Origin: Micromonospora tarensis
GTDB lineage: Bacteria > Actinomycetota > Actinomycetes > Mycobacteriales > Micromonosporaceae
Length of the DNA: 42,257 nt
Direction: 5' to 3'
Assembly: GCF_016803395.1 (NCBI RefSeq)
Contig: NZ_JAEVHL010000030.1
Coordinates: 1 to 42,257, forward strand
The number at the start of each line of letters is the position of its first letter. Within the stretch, counting starts at the first letter, position 1. The notes beneath the pieces are model-generated. The model was not told the origin of the DNA, made no database searches, and was given only the letters and a program-made list of their open reading frames with translations. The position numbers were made by a program, and so were the translations under genes. This document shows positions 8,285 through 18,155 of this stretch, in pieces.

Positions 8285-10168
8285 TCAGAAGCCGAGGGCG
8301 CCCCGCCCGCCGACCACCGGCAGCCGCACCTCGCTGTCGTTCGGCGCGACCCGCAGTTCGGTGCCGCCCAACGGCAGGAGGGTGTACTCCTGGTCGCTGG
8401 AGAAGACGACCACGCCGATCCGGTGCCCCGCCGGGAAGACGTAGTCCTTCGGCTCCATGGTCCACCGGTAGTCGTACAGTTTGCCCTGCTTGACCGGCTC
8501 GGTCCGGGCGGCGCTCTTGCGGTTCTGCGGGTCCATCCAGCCCCGGGTCACCACGGTCGGCGTGGCGGTCGAGCCGGCCGGGCCGTAGTCGACCAGGTAC
8601 GCGGTCAGGTTCGCGTCCGGCTTGTTGTCGATCGCCATCCGCAGCCGCATCTCCGGCCGCCCGGAGATGCGCACGTCCTGCGTCAGCTCGGGGGAGCGGT
8701 AGGCGAGCCGGTTGGCGCTCGCGGTGTCCGGGTCGGCGACCAGGGTGTCCGGGTGGATCGTGCGACCCTCGTCGACGAAGCTCTGCTCGACAGTGGCCTT
8801 CGGCGGTTTGCCGGTGGTCAGCGCGCCAGGCGCGGTGGCGTCGGTGGCGGCGAACCGCAGCCCGACCTCACGCGCGGCCGGGTCGGGCCAGTTGGCGTAC
8901 GTGGTGTAGGCGCGGTCCTCCCGCTGGAGCACGGCGGTCGGCTCGTCCATGATGCCGTTGCGCACATTCCACAGCCAGAAGTCGAACCAGCGGTTCTCGG
9001 TCTGCTTGTACGTCCACGTCTGCCCGCTGGGCAGGGTCACCGACGCGCTGCTGCCCGGGCCGCCGTGTCCGCCCTGGTGCAGCCAGATCTTGCGCGGCAC
9101 GTCCTGCTTGGCGAGTTGGTCCCACCAGCCGGCGAAGTGCTCGGTCTTCACGTTCCAGTCGTTGAGGCCGTGCACGACGAAGACGCTGGCCTTGACGTTG
9201 CGGGCGTCGAGGTAGTCGCGGTCCCGCCAGAACGTCGAGTAGTCGCCGGTGATCCGGTCCTGCTCCTCGGTGATCTGCGCGAGTTCGTCGGCGCACTGCC
9301 CCTCGGCGCGTGCCTGCCCGGCGGTGTACTGGGCCAGGATGTCGAGGTCCTCGCCCTGGAAGGTGCCGGGTGCGACGACCAGACCGTTGGCCCGGTAGTA
9401 GTCGTACCAGCTGCTGATCGCGGAGACCGGCACGATGGTCTTGAGTCCCTTGACTCCGGTGGTGGCCACCTGGTTGGGCAGCGTCCCGTTGTAGGAGACG
9501 CCGGTCATGCCGACCGCGCCGGTGGTCCAGCCGGCGGTGACCGGGGCGCCGTTCGCGTCGTAGCCCTTCGCGCGGCCGTTGAGCCAGTCGATGACCGCCT
9601 TGGTGCCGAGCGTCTCGGCCTGGTCACCGCTGGTCGGGCAGCCGTCCGAGTCGCCGGTGCCGACGCTCTGGCCGAGCACCACCGCGTACCCGCGCGGCAC
9701 GTAGTAGTCGTCCAGCGAGCCGGGCAGGTTGGCCTTGGCCTGGGCCCGCTGGGCGCCCGCGTCGAGCGCGCGGCGTCCGGACCGGTCGGTCAGCCCGTTC
9801 TGCGGCAGGTCGTCGACCAGCACGCTCGGGTACGGCACGTCGCCCCAGGTGCCCTTGCGGTAGGGGCTGTGCTCGAAGATGACCGGCACCTTGAAGCCCT
9901 GCGTGGCGGTCTCCCGGGGGCGGGAGATGTCGATCGCCACCCGGTCGGGCCGGCCGTCGTGATCGGTGTCCACCGGGGTCTGGACGAACACCCGCTCCTC
10001 GATCGCGTCGGCGAGCGAGAACACCGGTTGGGTCATGCCGTCGCTGACCACGATGCCGGTGGGCGTGGCCGGAGTGGGCGGGGCAGCCGTTGCGGTGGGG
10101 GCTGCGCTGAGCACCAGGGCGCCGGACACACCGACGCTCAGTAGTGCCAGATGACGGGGTCGACGCAC
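8285..10168 (-). CDS. Secreted Xaa-Pro dipeptidyl-peptidase (S15, CocE/NonD)
   Basis: This 627-residue secreted serine peptidase of the X-Pro dipeptidyl-peptidase / cocaine-esterase family would remove Xaa-Pro dipeptides from peptides outside the cell. A signal peptide covers residues 1-28 (ending TATAAPP). The alpha/beta-hydrolase core carries Ser225 in GVSYNG, Asp337 in GLNDWN and His368 in QGGHGG; a C-terminal jelly-roll PepX_C-like domain follows from about residue 430. The GTG at 10168 was selected because GGGAG lies six bases upstream and the signal peptide begins there; a longer frame to 10435 is unsupported. It is divergent from the subtilase, so two extracellular peptidases share a 275-base promoter region. 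Confidence 0.88.
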   Translation of the reverse strand: MRRPRHLALLSVGVSGALVLSAAPTATAAPPTPATPTGIVVSDGMTQPVFSLADAIEERVFVQTPVDTDHDGRPDRVAIDISRPRETATQGFKVPVIFEHSPYRKGTWGDVPYPSVLVDDLPQNGLTDRSGRRALDAGAQRAQAKANLPGSLDDYYVPRGYAVVLGQSVGTGDSDGCPTSGDQAETLGTKAVIDWLNGRAKGYDANGAPVTAGWTTGAVGMTGVSYNGTLPNQVATTGVKGLKTIVPVSAISSWYDYYRANGLVVAPGTFQGEDLDILAQYTAGQARAEGQCADELAQITEEQDRITGDYSTFWRDRDYLDARNVKASVFVVHGLNDWNVKTEHFAGWWDQLAKQDVPRKIWLHQGGHGGPGSSASVTLPSGQTWTYKQTENRWFDFWLWNVRNGIMDEPTAVLQREDRAYTTYANWPDPAAREVGLRFAATDATAPGALTTGKPPKATVEQSFVDEGRTIHPDTLVADPDTASANRLAYRSPELTQDVRISGRPEMRLRMAIDNKPDANLTAYLVDYGPAGSTATPTVVTRGWMDPQNRKSAARTEPVKQGKLYDYRWTMEPKDYVFPAGHRIGVVVFSSDQEYTLLPLGGTELRVAPNDSEVRLPVVGGRGALGF

Positions 10169-10396
10169 GCGCGTCTCCCTTCGGTTGGGCTGGTTGCCGG
10201 GTGTCGGCAGGGGCCGATCTCGAAGATCCATTTGTCGACATGCTAGGTCGGTACCGGCGTCCCGTCGATCCCCTCCGGCGGGACGCATCTTTCGTCCACA
10301 ATGCGCCCGCGGTGGCGCAGGCGGGCAGCGGGTGAACCGAAAATCCCCTCGGCGAGACGCCCCGTTCACCGGGTGTCCATGCATATGATCTTGCGA

Positions 10397-10420
10397 GAAG
10401 CCGTCCGAAGAGGCGGCTTC
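10397..10420 (+). promoter_or_regulatory. Hairpin in the 5' leader of the subtilase gene
   Basis: A 7-base stem (GAAGCCG and CGGCTTC around 10 bases) sits just before the AAGGAG ribosome binding site (10434-10439) and start codon 10444. It could be an mRNA-stabilising or regulatory stem. The only evidence is its position and perfect pairing. Confidence 0.3.
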
Positions 10421-10443
10421 GTCCACTTTAGACAAGGAGCGAC

Positions 10444-13400
10444 ATGCTCAGGAAAACGCGGTGGCTGTTGGCCGTCGCTGTCACGGCCACGTCGCTGACC
10501 GCCCTACCGGGCGGCTCTGCCACGGCGGGGCCCAGCGGCATCGGTCGGACCGGCACACCCGCCGCCTCGGTCGACGGGAAGACGCACACAGTCACCCTGC
10601 TGACCGGGGACGTGGTGACCGTACGAAGCACCGGCTCGGGCTGCCCGCACGCCACGGTGCGGCCGGCCGACGAGAACGCGGCGATCAGCCAGACCTGCGG
10701 CCCCGACGGCCACCTGCACGTCGTCCCCGCCCGCGTCGCGGCCCAGATCGGCTCGGTCCTCGACCCCGACCTGTTCGACGTCAGCACGCTGATCGCCGAC
10801 GGGTACGACGACGACAACGCCACCGACCTGCCACTCATCGTGCAGCCCGCCACCGCGTCGGCCCGGGTGGCCGCGCTCGGTGACGTGCTGTCGTTGCCCA
10901 GCATCGGCGCGGTGGCTGGCCGGGTACCCAAGAAGAGCCCGGCCACCGCGAAGCTGGCTACCAACTCGTTGCTGGCCGGCGCGAAGAAGGTCTGGCTCGA
11001 CCGCAAGGTCCGCGCCACCGCGCTGACCGGCGGCGGAGAGCACACCGACCTGGACCGTAACCTGGGCCAGATCGCCGCGTCCGACGCCTGGAAGGCCGGC
11101 TACACCGGCAAGGGCGTCCGCGTCGCGGTGCTCGACACCGGTGCCGACTTCACCCACCCGGACCTAATCGGCCGGGTCGCCGACCGGGCCGACTTCACCG
11201 CCGAGGGCGGCGACGCCGTCGACCACAACGGCCACGGAACGCACGTCGCGTCGACAGTCGCCGGCACCGGCGCGGCCGCGCACGGTCAGCGTCGTGGCGT
11301 GGCGCCGGACGCCCAGCTGGTGATCGGCAAGGTCCTCGACGACCACGGCTCCGGGGAGGACTCCGGAATCATCGCCGGGATGGAGTGGGCCGCCACCCGC
11401 GCCGACGTGATCAACATGAGCCTCGGCGGCAGCGACCCCGACGACGGCAACGACCCGCTCTCGCTGGCCGTCGACGGTCTCAGCAGGTCCACCGGCGCCC
11501 TGTTCGTGATCGCCGCCGGCAACAGCGGCGGGGCGATCTCCTCGCCCGGCTCCGCGGCCAGCGCCCTGACCGTCGGCGCCGTCGACCGCGACGACAAGCT
11601 CGCCGAGTTCTCCAGCCGCGGACCGCTGGTCACCAGCAACGTGGCCAAGCCGGAACTGGTCGCGCCCGGGGTCGACATCGTCGCGGCGCGGGCCGCCGGC
11701 ACCAACCTCCAGGACCCCATCGACGAGCACTACGAGGCGATCAGCGGCACCTCGATGGCCAGCCCGCATGTGGCCGGCGCCGCCGCGTTGCTCGCCCAGC
11801 GACACCCGGACTGGACCGGTGCGCAGCTCAAGGCCGCCCTTGTCGGTGCCGCCGACCCGCTGCGCGGCATCGACCCGTACGCCGTCGGAGCCGGCCGGCT
11901 CAACGCGGCCCGGGCCCTCGGCGGCCCGACCAGCAACCAACCGGTGGTCAACCTCGGCACGTTCGCGTACCCGCAGTCCGGCACCGGCGAGACGGAGCTG
12001 AGCTGGGCCGGTGAGTCGACGGCGGTCCTCGATCTCGACGTGGCGATCGTCAACCACGACGGCCAGCCCGTGCCGCGCGGCGCGGCGTCGCTGTCGACCG
12101 ACCGGGTGACGCTCAGGCGTGGCACGAGCGCCGGGACGACCCTCCGGGTGAACCGCGCCGCGCTGGCCGCCCGGCCGGGCTTCTACCTGGCCACCGTCAC
12201 CGCCCGCACCGCTGGACGCAAGCTGGTCTCGACCACCCCGGTCAGCTTCTACGTCGAGCAGCCCAGCTACGACCTGACGATCCGGACGAGGCCGATGCCG
12301 GGCCTCACGGACGGCGCGGAGAGCTGGGTCAACCTGATGGTCGTCAATCTCACCGACCCGACGATCTACTACGGCGGAGCGTCCGGCGCGCCCGGAGAGA
12401 CGTTCACGCTGCGGGTTCCGGCCGCCGGTACTCGGTGCTCGGCGCCTCCGTCGCCTACTACGTCGACGACGACGTGCTGGAGACGACGCTCGTCGGGGAG
12501 ACCGACCTGGACGTGCGCGGCGTCCGCACGGTGACGCTCGACCCGGCGCGCGCCAAGCCGGTGGCCGCGACGGTCGACGGGGTGGCCACCACGCCCAGCC
12601 GGGTCGACCTCACCAACGTCGAGACCGCCCGGAACGGCAGTCCTGGTGGCACCAGGTCAACGGGTACGGGACGGCGACGACCGTCCGCACCTCCGCCCTG
12701 CCGAAGCCCACCGTCGGGTCCCGGCGTACCTGGGCGGCGGTCAACCTCAACTCCCCGGCCGGCACCACCTCGCCGTACCGCTACAACCTGGTGCACGAGT
12801 ACACCGGCGGCGTGCCGGCCGACCCGGCTTACCGGGTGACCAGGGCGGAGCAGGCGAGGCTCGCCCGGATCGACGAGCGGTTCCACCAGATGGACTCGGC
12901 GGGGATGGTCACCCAGCTGGTCCGCAGCGGCTTCACCCCGGACGGGTTCCCGGTGACGCAGACCCACGAGGGGGACCTGCCGCCGTACCGCACCGACTAC
13001 CTCTCGCCCGGCTACCTCTGGGCCGACGAGGGCGTCTACGGTGGCCTGTCGGCCCAGGAGGCGCCCCGCAGCTACCAGCCGGGCAGTCGGCAGAGCAAGG
13101 TCTGGGCGCGGCAGCCGCTGCACTCCGGCTGGTACGACGACCCCGCCGGCGTCGACCACAGCTGCGCCACCGCGCCGTCGCGGACCCGCGGCAACCTGCA
13201 CATCGACCTGGTGTCGTTGACCGACCAGCACCAGCGGGCCGACTGCCTCCAGGGCGCCTCGATCGGGGTGAACCGCACGCTGTCGCTGTACCGCAACGGC
13301 ACGTTGGTCGGGCAGCGGGACCGTCCGCTCGCCGACTTCACCGTGCCGCAGCAGCTGGCGGACTACCGGCTGACCCTCGACGTCGACACCAGCCTGATCC

Positions 13401-13786
13401 TGCCGATCTCGACCAGGGTCAACACCTCGTGGACGTTCCGGTCCGCCGGGCCGGGCGGGACGGGGAGCGTGCCGTTGCCGCTGCTCGCGGTGGACTACGC
13501 GCTGCCGATGGACACCAACAACCACGCCACCGGCGGGACGGCCGAGCTGACCGTCCGGCAGATGCGGGGGCTCAAGGCGCGGCAGGTGCGGTCGTTCCAG
13601 GTCTGGACCTCCACCGACGACGGTGCCACCTGGAAGGCGGCCCGGGTCACCGGTCGCGGTGACAGCTACCGGGTCGCGCTGCCGACGGCCACCGCGGGGC
13701 AGCCCGTGTCGCTGCGGGTGAAGGCCGCCGCCGACGGTGGTAGTGCAATCGACCAGACCATCATCCGGGCGTACCGCGCCGGCTGA
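10444..13786 (+). CDS. Secreted S8 subtilisin-like protease, two apparent frameshifts
   Basis: This large extracellular serine protease has a signal peptide (residues 1-28), a propeptide to about residue 200 and a peptidase S8 domain with Asp231 (AVLDTGADF), His264 (GHGTH) and Ser437 (SGTSMASPH). A long beta-rich C-terminal region of about 600 residues follows. The frame breaks twice, near 12421-12427 and near 12640. Restoring one base at each place (giving VPAGRYSVLG and then SWWHQVNGYG) yields one continuous protein of 1114 residues. The catalytic domain precedes both breaks, so even a truncated product could be active, though it would lose the C-terminal region. The ATG at 10444 follows AAGGAG. 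It is co-located with a divergent S15 peptidase. Confidence 0.85.
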
Positions 13787-13794
13787 CGGTCGAC

Positions 13795-13836
13795 GTGGTG
13801 GTGTCGGTCCGGCCCCGGCCGGGTCGACACCACCAC
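13795..13836. terminator. Bidirectional hairpin terminator
   Basis: A perfect 12-base inverted repeat (13795-13806 with 13825-13836) lies exactly between the stops of the convergent subtilase (13786) and DUF2231 gene (13839), where one hairpin can serve both. Confidence 0.75.
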
Positions 13837-13838
13837 CG

Positions 13839-14333
13839 TCACTGGCCCTCCCAGACCGCCTTCGCGCCGGAGTCACCGGTGCGGACCACGTAGTACAACG
13901 CGATGCCGGCGGTCACCACCGACAGCACCTGCAACGCCGCTGTCAGCGGCCGACCGGGCCGGTTGTCGGCGCTCGCCCCGGCGCTCCTCGGCGCGACGAG
14001 CCAGACCAGGGCCAGCGCCACGACCGCCAGGCCGAGGGCCGCCCAGAGCGTGTTGTCGCCGAAGTCCTGGTGCCGCTCCAGGATCGGGACGAACTCCGGG
14101 GTGACCCGGTTCGCGGCGCGCATCCGCTCGAAGAAGGCGTCACCGGTGAGCCGCGCCAGCAGCGCGGCGGCCGGCGCGCCCAGGGCGAGCAGCCCCAGCA
14201 CCCACCGGGTGTGCGACCGGATCGGCGGCACCAGCGCGTAGCCGACCGTCAACAGCGCCAGCAGCGGCACGAACACGACCGCCGCGTGCAGCACCAGAGG
14301 GTGGGCGGGGATGCCCATGAACTCCTCGAACAT
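13839..14333 (-). CDS. DUF2231 integral membrane protein
   Basis: This 164-residue protein has four predicted membrane helices (about residues 13-33, 43-62, 92-112, 135-155) and the DUF2231 opening FMGIPAHPLVLHAAVVFVPL, in which the His residues of the first helix are conserved and thought to suit metal or heme binding. It probably sits in the cytoplasmic membrane; its role is unknown. The ATG at 14333 is preceded by GGAGGAG. It is convergent with the subtilase and lies 142 bases downstream of the SEC-C gene on the same strand, and may be transcribed separately. Confidence 0.82.
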   Translation of the reverse strand: MFEEFMGIPAHPLVLHAAVVFVPLLALLTVGYALVPPIRSHTRWVLGLLALGAPAAALLARLTGDAFFERMRAANRVTPEFVPILERHQDFGDNTLWAALGLAVVALALVWLVAPRSAGASADNRPGRPLTAALQVLSVVTAGIALYYVVRTGDSGAKAVWEGQ

Positions 14334-14475
14334 CAGCGTCTCCTCCGGTGACCTCGGCCGGCGTCGATCGGTCAGGGGATGGACGGTATCGGTACCGAAG
14401 GGGCGTGTCAGCCCCCAGGATCGCGGTGCGTCAGAGTGGACGTCGGTGTGGTGGTCACCCACCCAGTCCACCCGG

Positions 14476-15486
14476 TCACCGGGAGCGCGGCAGACAGTCC
14501 TTCTTGTACTTGAGGCCCGACCCGCACCAGCAGACGTCGTTACGCTCCGGTGGCCAGGGGATCCGCGCGCTCGGTCGCGCCAACACCTCGGCCGCGTACG
14601 CCGCCCGGATCCCCGCGTCGGTCGGGTCGCCGTCGCGCCGCCCGGCGAACGCGTTCAGCCCGGCCACTGTCGCGCGGTAGACACCCAACCCGCTCTGCCC
14701 GGCAGCCGTCTGCCGGACCAGCTCCTTCTCCAGCAGGGCCCGGTGCGCGTCCCAGTCCGCCCCGTACACCTCGGCGAGCGCCGGGTGCTCGGCGAGCAGT
14801 CGATCGAACTCCTCCCGGGGCCAGAAGAGCAGGTCCGACTGCGCGCCCCCGCGCTCCCCGGCCCGGCGGACCAGCTGGGTCTCCAACCGGTCCGCCAGGT
14901 CGTCCTGCCGGTCGTGCGGCAGGTTGAGATTCCGGCGTACCCGGTGCCGCTGTTGCAGCAGGAAGAACGCGACACCTGGCGCGTCCGGCGGACCGAGGTC
15001 CACGGCGGATTCGGTCGCCCGGTCGCCGAGCACTGAGTCGACCGCCTCGCTGAGCCACGTCTCGGCGATCGCGGATCGACCACCGGCGTCCAGCGCCGCA
15101 CTCAGATAGGCGGGCGCGTCGGGCTGCGTGAGCAGCAGCGGGCGCAGCGCCGTCAGCTCCGCCATCGCCTCGTCGTCGCGACCGCCGGCCCGGAACAGCA
15201 CCCGCGCCCGCAGCGCCCGGGCGAACCCGGCCCGGGGGTCATCCGCCGACGGGTACGCCGCCAGCGCCTGCTCCGTGTACCGCAGGGCGGCCTCGGGCCT
15301 GGCCCGGATCTCGGCGATCTCGGCGGCCAGCGTCAGGGCGTCCCCGGCGTCGTCCGGATCCGCCAGCCGGCCCTGCTCGGCCGCCTCGGCGACGTCGGCG
15401 GCGACGCCGAGCGGGTCGGCCGTCCCGAGCGCCGAACGGCGGAGTTCGGCGAGGTCAGCCTTGGTGAGTACGTCTCTGGTCGGCAC
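14476..15486 (-). CDS. SEC-C motif protein with TPR-like helices
   Basis: This protein of about 336 residues has Ala/Leu-rich, TPR-like helical repeats in the first half (residues about 1-160). It ends in the zinc-binding SEC-C motif CWCGSGLKYKKDC, the metal site also found at the C-terminus of SecA and in many nucleic-acid or protein-binding proteins. The function is unknown. The start is uncertain. The GTG at 15486 has a TACCGT -10-like hexamer ending six bases upstream, which would give a leaderless transcript, common in actinobacteria. An ATG at 15534 would add 16 residues, without a clear ribosome binding site. It is divergent from the phospholipase gene. Confidence 0.75.
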   Translation of the reverse strand: MPTRDVLTKADLAELRRSALGTADPLGVAADVAEAAEQGRLADPDDAGDALTLAAEIAEIRARPEAALRYTEQALAAYPSADDPRAGFARALRARVLFRAGGRDDEAMAELTALRPLLLTQPDAPAYLSAALDAGGRSAIAETWLSEAVDSVLGDRATESAVDLGPPDAPGVAFFLLQQRHRVRRNLNLPHDRQDDLADRLETQLVRRAGERGGAQSDLLFWPREEFDRLLAEHPALAEVYGADWDAHRALLEKELVRQTAAGQSGLGVYRATVAGLNAFAGRRDGDPTDAGIRAAYAAEVLARPSARIPWPPERNDVCWCGSGLKYKKDCLPRSR

Positions 15487-15603
15487 GATCTCACGGTACG
15501 TCGGCGGGCTCCCGCCCGGCCGAATTATGGTCATCTGCCGTCAACCCGCCGTCGGTAGCGTCCGGTCGCCAGTTTCTCGACCAGATCGCACAAAGGCGGA
15601 GTT

Positions 15604-17673
15604 ATGGGCACGGTGGATCGGCGTACGTTTCTCAAGGCGATGGGAGTTCCCGCGATCGGCGCGGCGCTTCCGTTGGATCTCAGCAAGGCGCTCGCCATCC
15701 CGGCGAACAACCGGACCGGCTCGATCGAGGATGTCGAGCACGTCATCATCCTGATGCAGGAGAACCGCTCCTTTGACCACTACTTCGGCACGATGCGCGG
15801 GGTACGTGGTTTCGGTGATCCGCATCCGGCCACACTGCCGTCCGGGAAGGACGTGTGGCACCAGCCCAACGGCACCGACGAACTGCTGCCGTTCCGCCCC
15901 GAGGTGAAGGACCTCGGCCAGACCTTCCTGCCGGACCCGCCGCACGGCTGGAACGACGGGCACGCCGCCTGGAACGACGGCCGCTTCGACAGGTGGGTGC
16001 CGAACAAGGGCGTCACGGCGATGACCTACCACACCCGCCAGGACCTGCCGTACCACTACGCGCTCGCGGACGCCTTCACGGTCTGCGACAGCTACCACTG
16101 CTCGCTGATGGGCCCGACCGACCCGAACCGTTACCACATGTGGAGCGGCTGGGTCGGCAACGACGGCAAGGGCGGCGGCCCGGTCATCACCAACGCGGAG
16201 GCCGGCTACGACTGGTCGACGTACCCGGAGCGGCTGGAGCGCAACGGCATCTCCTGGAAGATCTACCAGGACGTCGGCACCGGCCTGAACGCCGCCGGCT
16301 CCTGGGGTTGGACGAACGACCCGTACATCGGCAACTACGGCGACAACTCGCTGCTCTACTTCCACCAGTACCAGAACGCGCAGCCCGGCACCCCGCTGGC
16401 CGACCGGGCGAAGACCGGCACCGAGATCCGCACCCAGGGCCGCGACCCGGAGGCGCTGCTGGCGGACTTCCGCGCCGACGTCGAGGCGGGACGGCTGCCG
16501 GAGGTCTCCTGGATCACCGCGCCCGAGGCGTACACCGAGCACCCGAACTGGGAGCCGGCCTACGGCTCCTGGTACATCTCGCAGGTCATCGACATCCTCG
16601 CGGCGAACCCCGAGGTGTGGAGCAAGATGGCGCTCTTCATCACCTACGACGAGGAGGGTGGCTTCTTCGACCACGTGGTCCCGCCGACGCCGCCGCAGAC
16701 GCGCGAGCACGGCCAGTCGACGGTGCCGACCACCAACGAGATCTTCCCCGGCGACGCCGACCACCCGGCCGGGCCGTACGGTCTCGGCATCCGGGTCCCG
16801 ATGGTCATCGTCTCGCCGTGGACCCGCGGTGGCTACGTGAACTCGCAGGTCTTCGACCACACCTCGCTGATCAAGTTCCTGGAGGCGCGGTTCGGGCCCG
16901 GCCGTCCGGACCTGATCGAGAAGAACATCACCCCGTGGCGGCGCGCCGTCGTCGGCGACCTGACCAGCGCCTTCGACTTCCGGCACCCGAACCGGTCGCG
17001 CGAGGTCAGGCTGCCCGACACCGACGACTTCAAGCCCGAGGACCTGGTCCGACACCCCGACCAGGTGCCGGTCCCGCCGACCGACCAGCGGCTGCCGAAG
17101 CAGGAGCAGGGAGTACGCCCGGCGCGCGCGATCCCGTACACCCTGCACGCCGACGGACGTCTGGACGGCGGCTCGTTCCGGATCGACTTCCGCAACTCCG
17201 GCGGGGTCGCCGCGGTCTTCCAGGTCCGCCAGGCCGGCAGCGCGGACGCCCCGCGCAGCTACACCGTCGAGCCGGGCAAGCACCTGGCGGACACCTGGGC
17301 GGTCGAGTCCGGGTACGACCTGTCGGTGCACGGGCCGAACGGCTTCTTCCGCCGGTTCACCGGTGGCCGGTCCGACCTCGACATCACCACCGGCTACGAG
17401 GAGCGGGACTACAAGCTCGGGCTGACGATCACCAACCGGGGGTCGAAGCGGGTCGAGGTGACCGTCCAGGACCGGTACAACTCCCGGCCGGTGAAGCTGT
17501 CGCTGCGGCCCGGCGCGACGGAGCGGGCCCACTGGCCGCTCGCGCGCACCCACGGCTGGTACGACCTGACGCTCAGCGTCGCGGGCGACGCCGACTTCGC
17601 GTACCGCTGCGCGGGTCACGTCGAGAACGGCAAGGACAGCATCAGCGACCCGTCCCTCGGCGGGCTGGTCTAG
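15604..17673 (+). CDS. Tat-exported phosphocholine-specific phospholipase C
   Basis: This 689-residue non-haemolytic-type phospholipase C would cleave phosphatidylcholine to diacylglycerol and phosphocholine outside the cell. Residues 1-32 form a twin-arginine signal (DRRTFLKAMG). The phosphoesterase domain shows the family motifs HVIILMQENRSFDHYFG (about residues 46-62), SLMGPTDPNRYHMWSG and FITYDEEGGFFDHV, which hold metal and nucleophile positions of the alkaline-phosphatase superfamily. Two C-terminal beta domains (from about residue 500) are typical of PlcN/PlcH. The ATG at 15604 follows AAAGGCGGAG. In actinomycetes such enzymes often answer phosphate limitation; no clear PHO box was seen here. 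Confidence 0.9.
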   Translation: MGTVDRRTFLKAMGVPAIGAALPLDLSKALAIPANNRTGSIEDVEHVIILMQENRSFDHYFGTMRGVRGFGDPHPATLPSGKDVWHQPNGTDELLPFRPEVKDLGQTFLPDPPHGWNDGHAAWNDGRFDRWVPNKGVTAMTYHTRQDLPYHYALADAFTVCDSYHCSLMGPTDPNRYHMWSGWVGNDGKGGGPVITNAEAGYDWSTYPERLERNGISWKIYQDVGTGLNAAGSWGWTNDPYIGNYGDNSLLYFHQYQNAQPGTPLADRAKTGTEIRTQGRDPEALLADFRADVEAGRLPEVSWITAPEAYTEHPNWEPAYGSWYISQVIDILAANPEVWSKMALFITYDEEGGFFDHVVPPTPPQTREHGQSTVPTTNEIFPGDADHPAGPYGLGIRVPMVIVSPWTRGGYVNSQVFDHTSLIKFLEARFGPGRPDLIEKNITPWRRAVVGDLTSAFDFRHPNRSREVRLPDTDDFKPEDLVRHPDQVPVPPTDQRLPKQEQGVRPARAIPYTLHADGRLDGGSFRIDFRNSGGVAAVFQVRQAGSADAPRSYTVEPGKHLADTWAVESGYDLSVHGPNGFFRRFTGGRSDLDITTGYEERDYKLGLTITNRGSKRVEVTVQDRYNSRPVKLSLRPGATERAHWPLARTHGWYDLTLSVAGDADFAYRCAGHVENGKDSISDPSLGGLV

Positions 17674-17708
17674 GCGGTCGCCCGGCGTTCGGAGGCGGAT
17701 GTCTCGGT

Positions 17709-17755
17709 GAGCGGTATACCTGTGAGCATATTTATGCCTGTGAGGCATACCGCTC
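17709..17755. repeat. AT-rich nested palindrome downstream of phospholipase
   Basis: Outer arms GAGCGGTAT (17709-17717) and ATACCGCTC (17747-17755) are perfect complements. Inside are two CTGTGAG direct repeats and the small palindromes GCATATTTATGC and TGCCTGTGAGGCA. It follows the phospholipase stop by 36 bases and is far more AT-rich than its surroundings. It could be a terminator, a protein-binding site or a small mobile palindromic repeat. Confidence 0.5.
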
Positions 17756-17858
17756 CCAGTGGCGTTCGCCCGCACGGACCTCACGCCGCGTAGCGGCTGG
17801 CCGTGCCCTCGACGCGCACCCGTCAACCCGCGACGACCGGTGGTGGCGGCCGAGCCGG

Positions 17859-18110
17859 CTACGGAATCTCGCCGAGGTAGCCGCGCATCGCCTCGCGGCT
17901 GCCCGGCAGGCCGTACTCCCTGAGGAGTTCGCTGACGTTGCCGAACTCCTGTCCGTCGATCAGCCACGGCTGGGACGACCCGTCCAGCGCCTCGTGCCGG
18001 GTGTCGGGGTGGGGCGAGAGCAGGGCGCGCAGCTGACCGGGCACGTCTGCGGCCGATCCGTAGGCGTGACCCAGCCGCGCCCAATCGATGTCGTCAAGTC
18101 CGTCGAGCAC
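17859..18110 (-). pseudogene. Small chimeric remnant, HEAT-repeat-protein-like N-terminus
   Basis: This 83-residue frame has a first half of about 43 residues (DIDWARLGHAYGSAADVP, then QLRALLSPHPDTRHEAL) that resembles the usual opening of actinobacterial HEAT-repeat proteins, normally several hundred residues long. After 'HEAL' the sequence changes to an unrelated end (WLIDGQEFGNVSELLREYG) and stops. This looks like an internal deletion joining the start of one gene to the end of another, although a genuine short protein cannot be excluded. Family assignment is from memory of the opening motif. It lies 45 bases downstream of the aldo/keto reductase on the same strand. Confidence 0.45.
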
Positions 18111-18155
18111 GCCCCATGCTCCCCGAGCCGGTGCGCGTCAGTGCGGTCGGGTCGG

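Noticed and set aside
8186..10144. 652-residue plus-strand frame opposite the S15 peptidase
   Set aside because: Antisense shadow with Val/Gly/His/Arg-rich filler; the minus strand encodes the complete peptidase triad and signal peptide.
15541..18084. Long minus-strand frame opposite the phospholipase
   Set aside because: No recognisable domain or start. Plus-strand phospholipase motifs and Tat signal are unambiguous.
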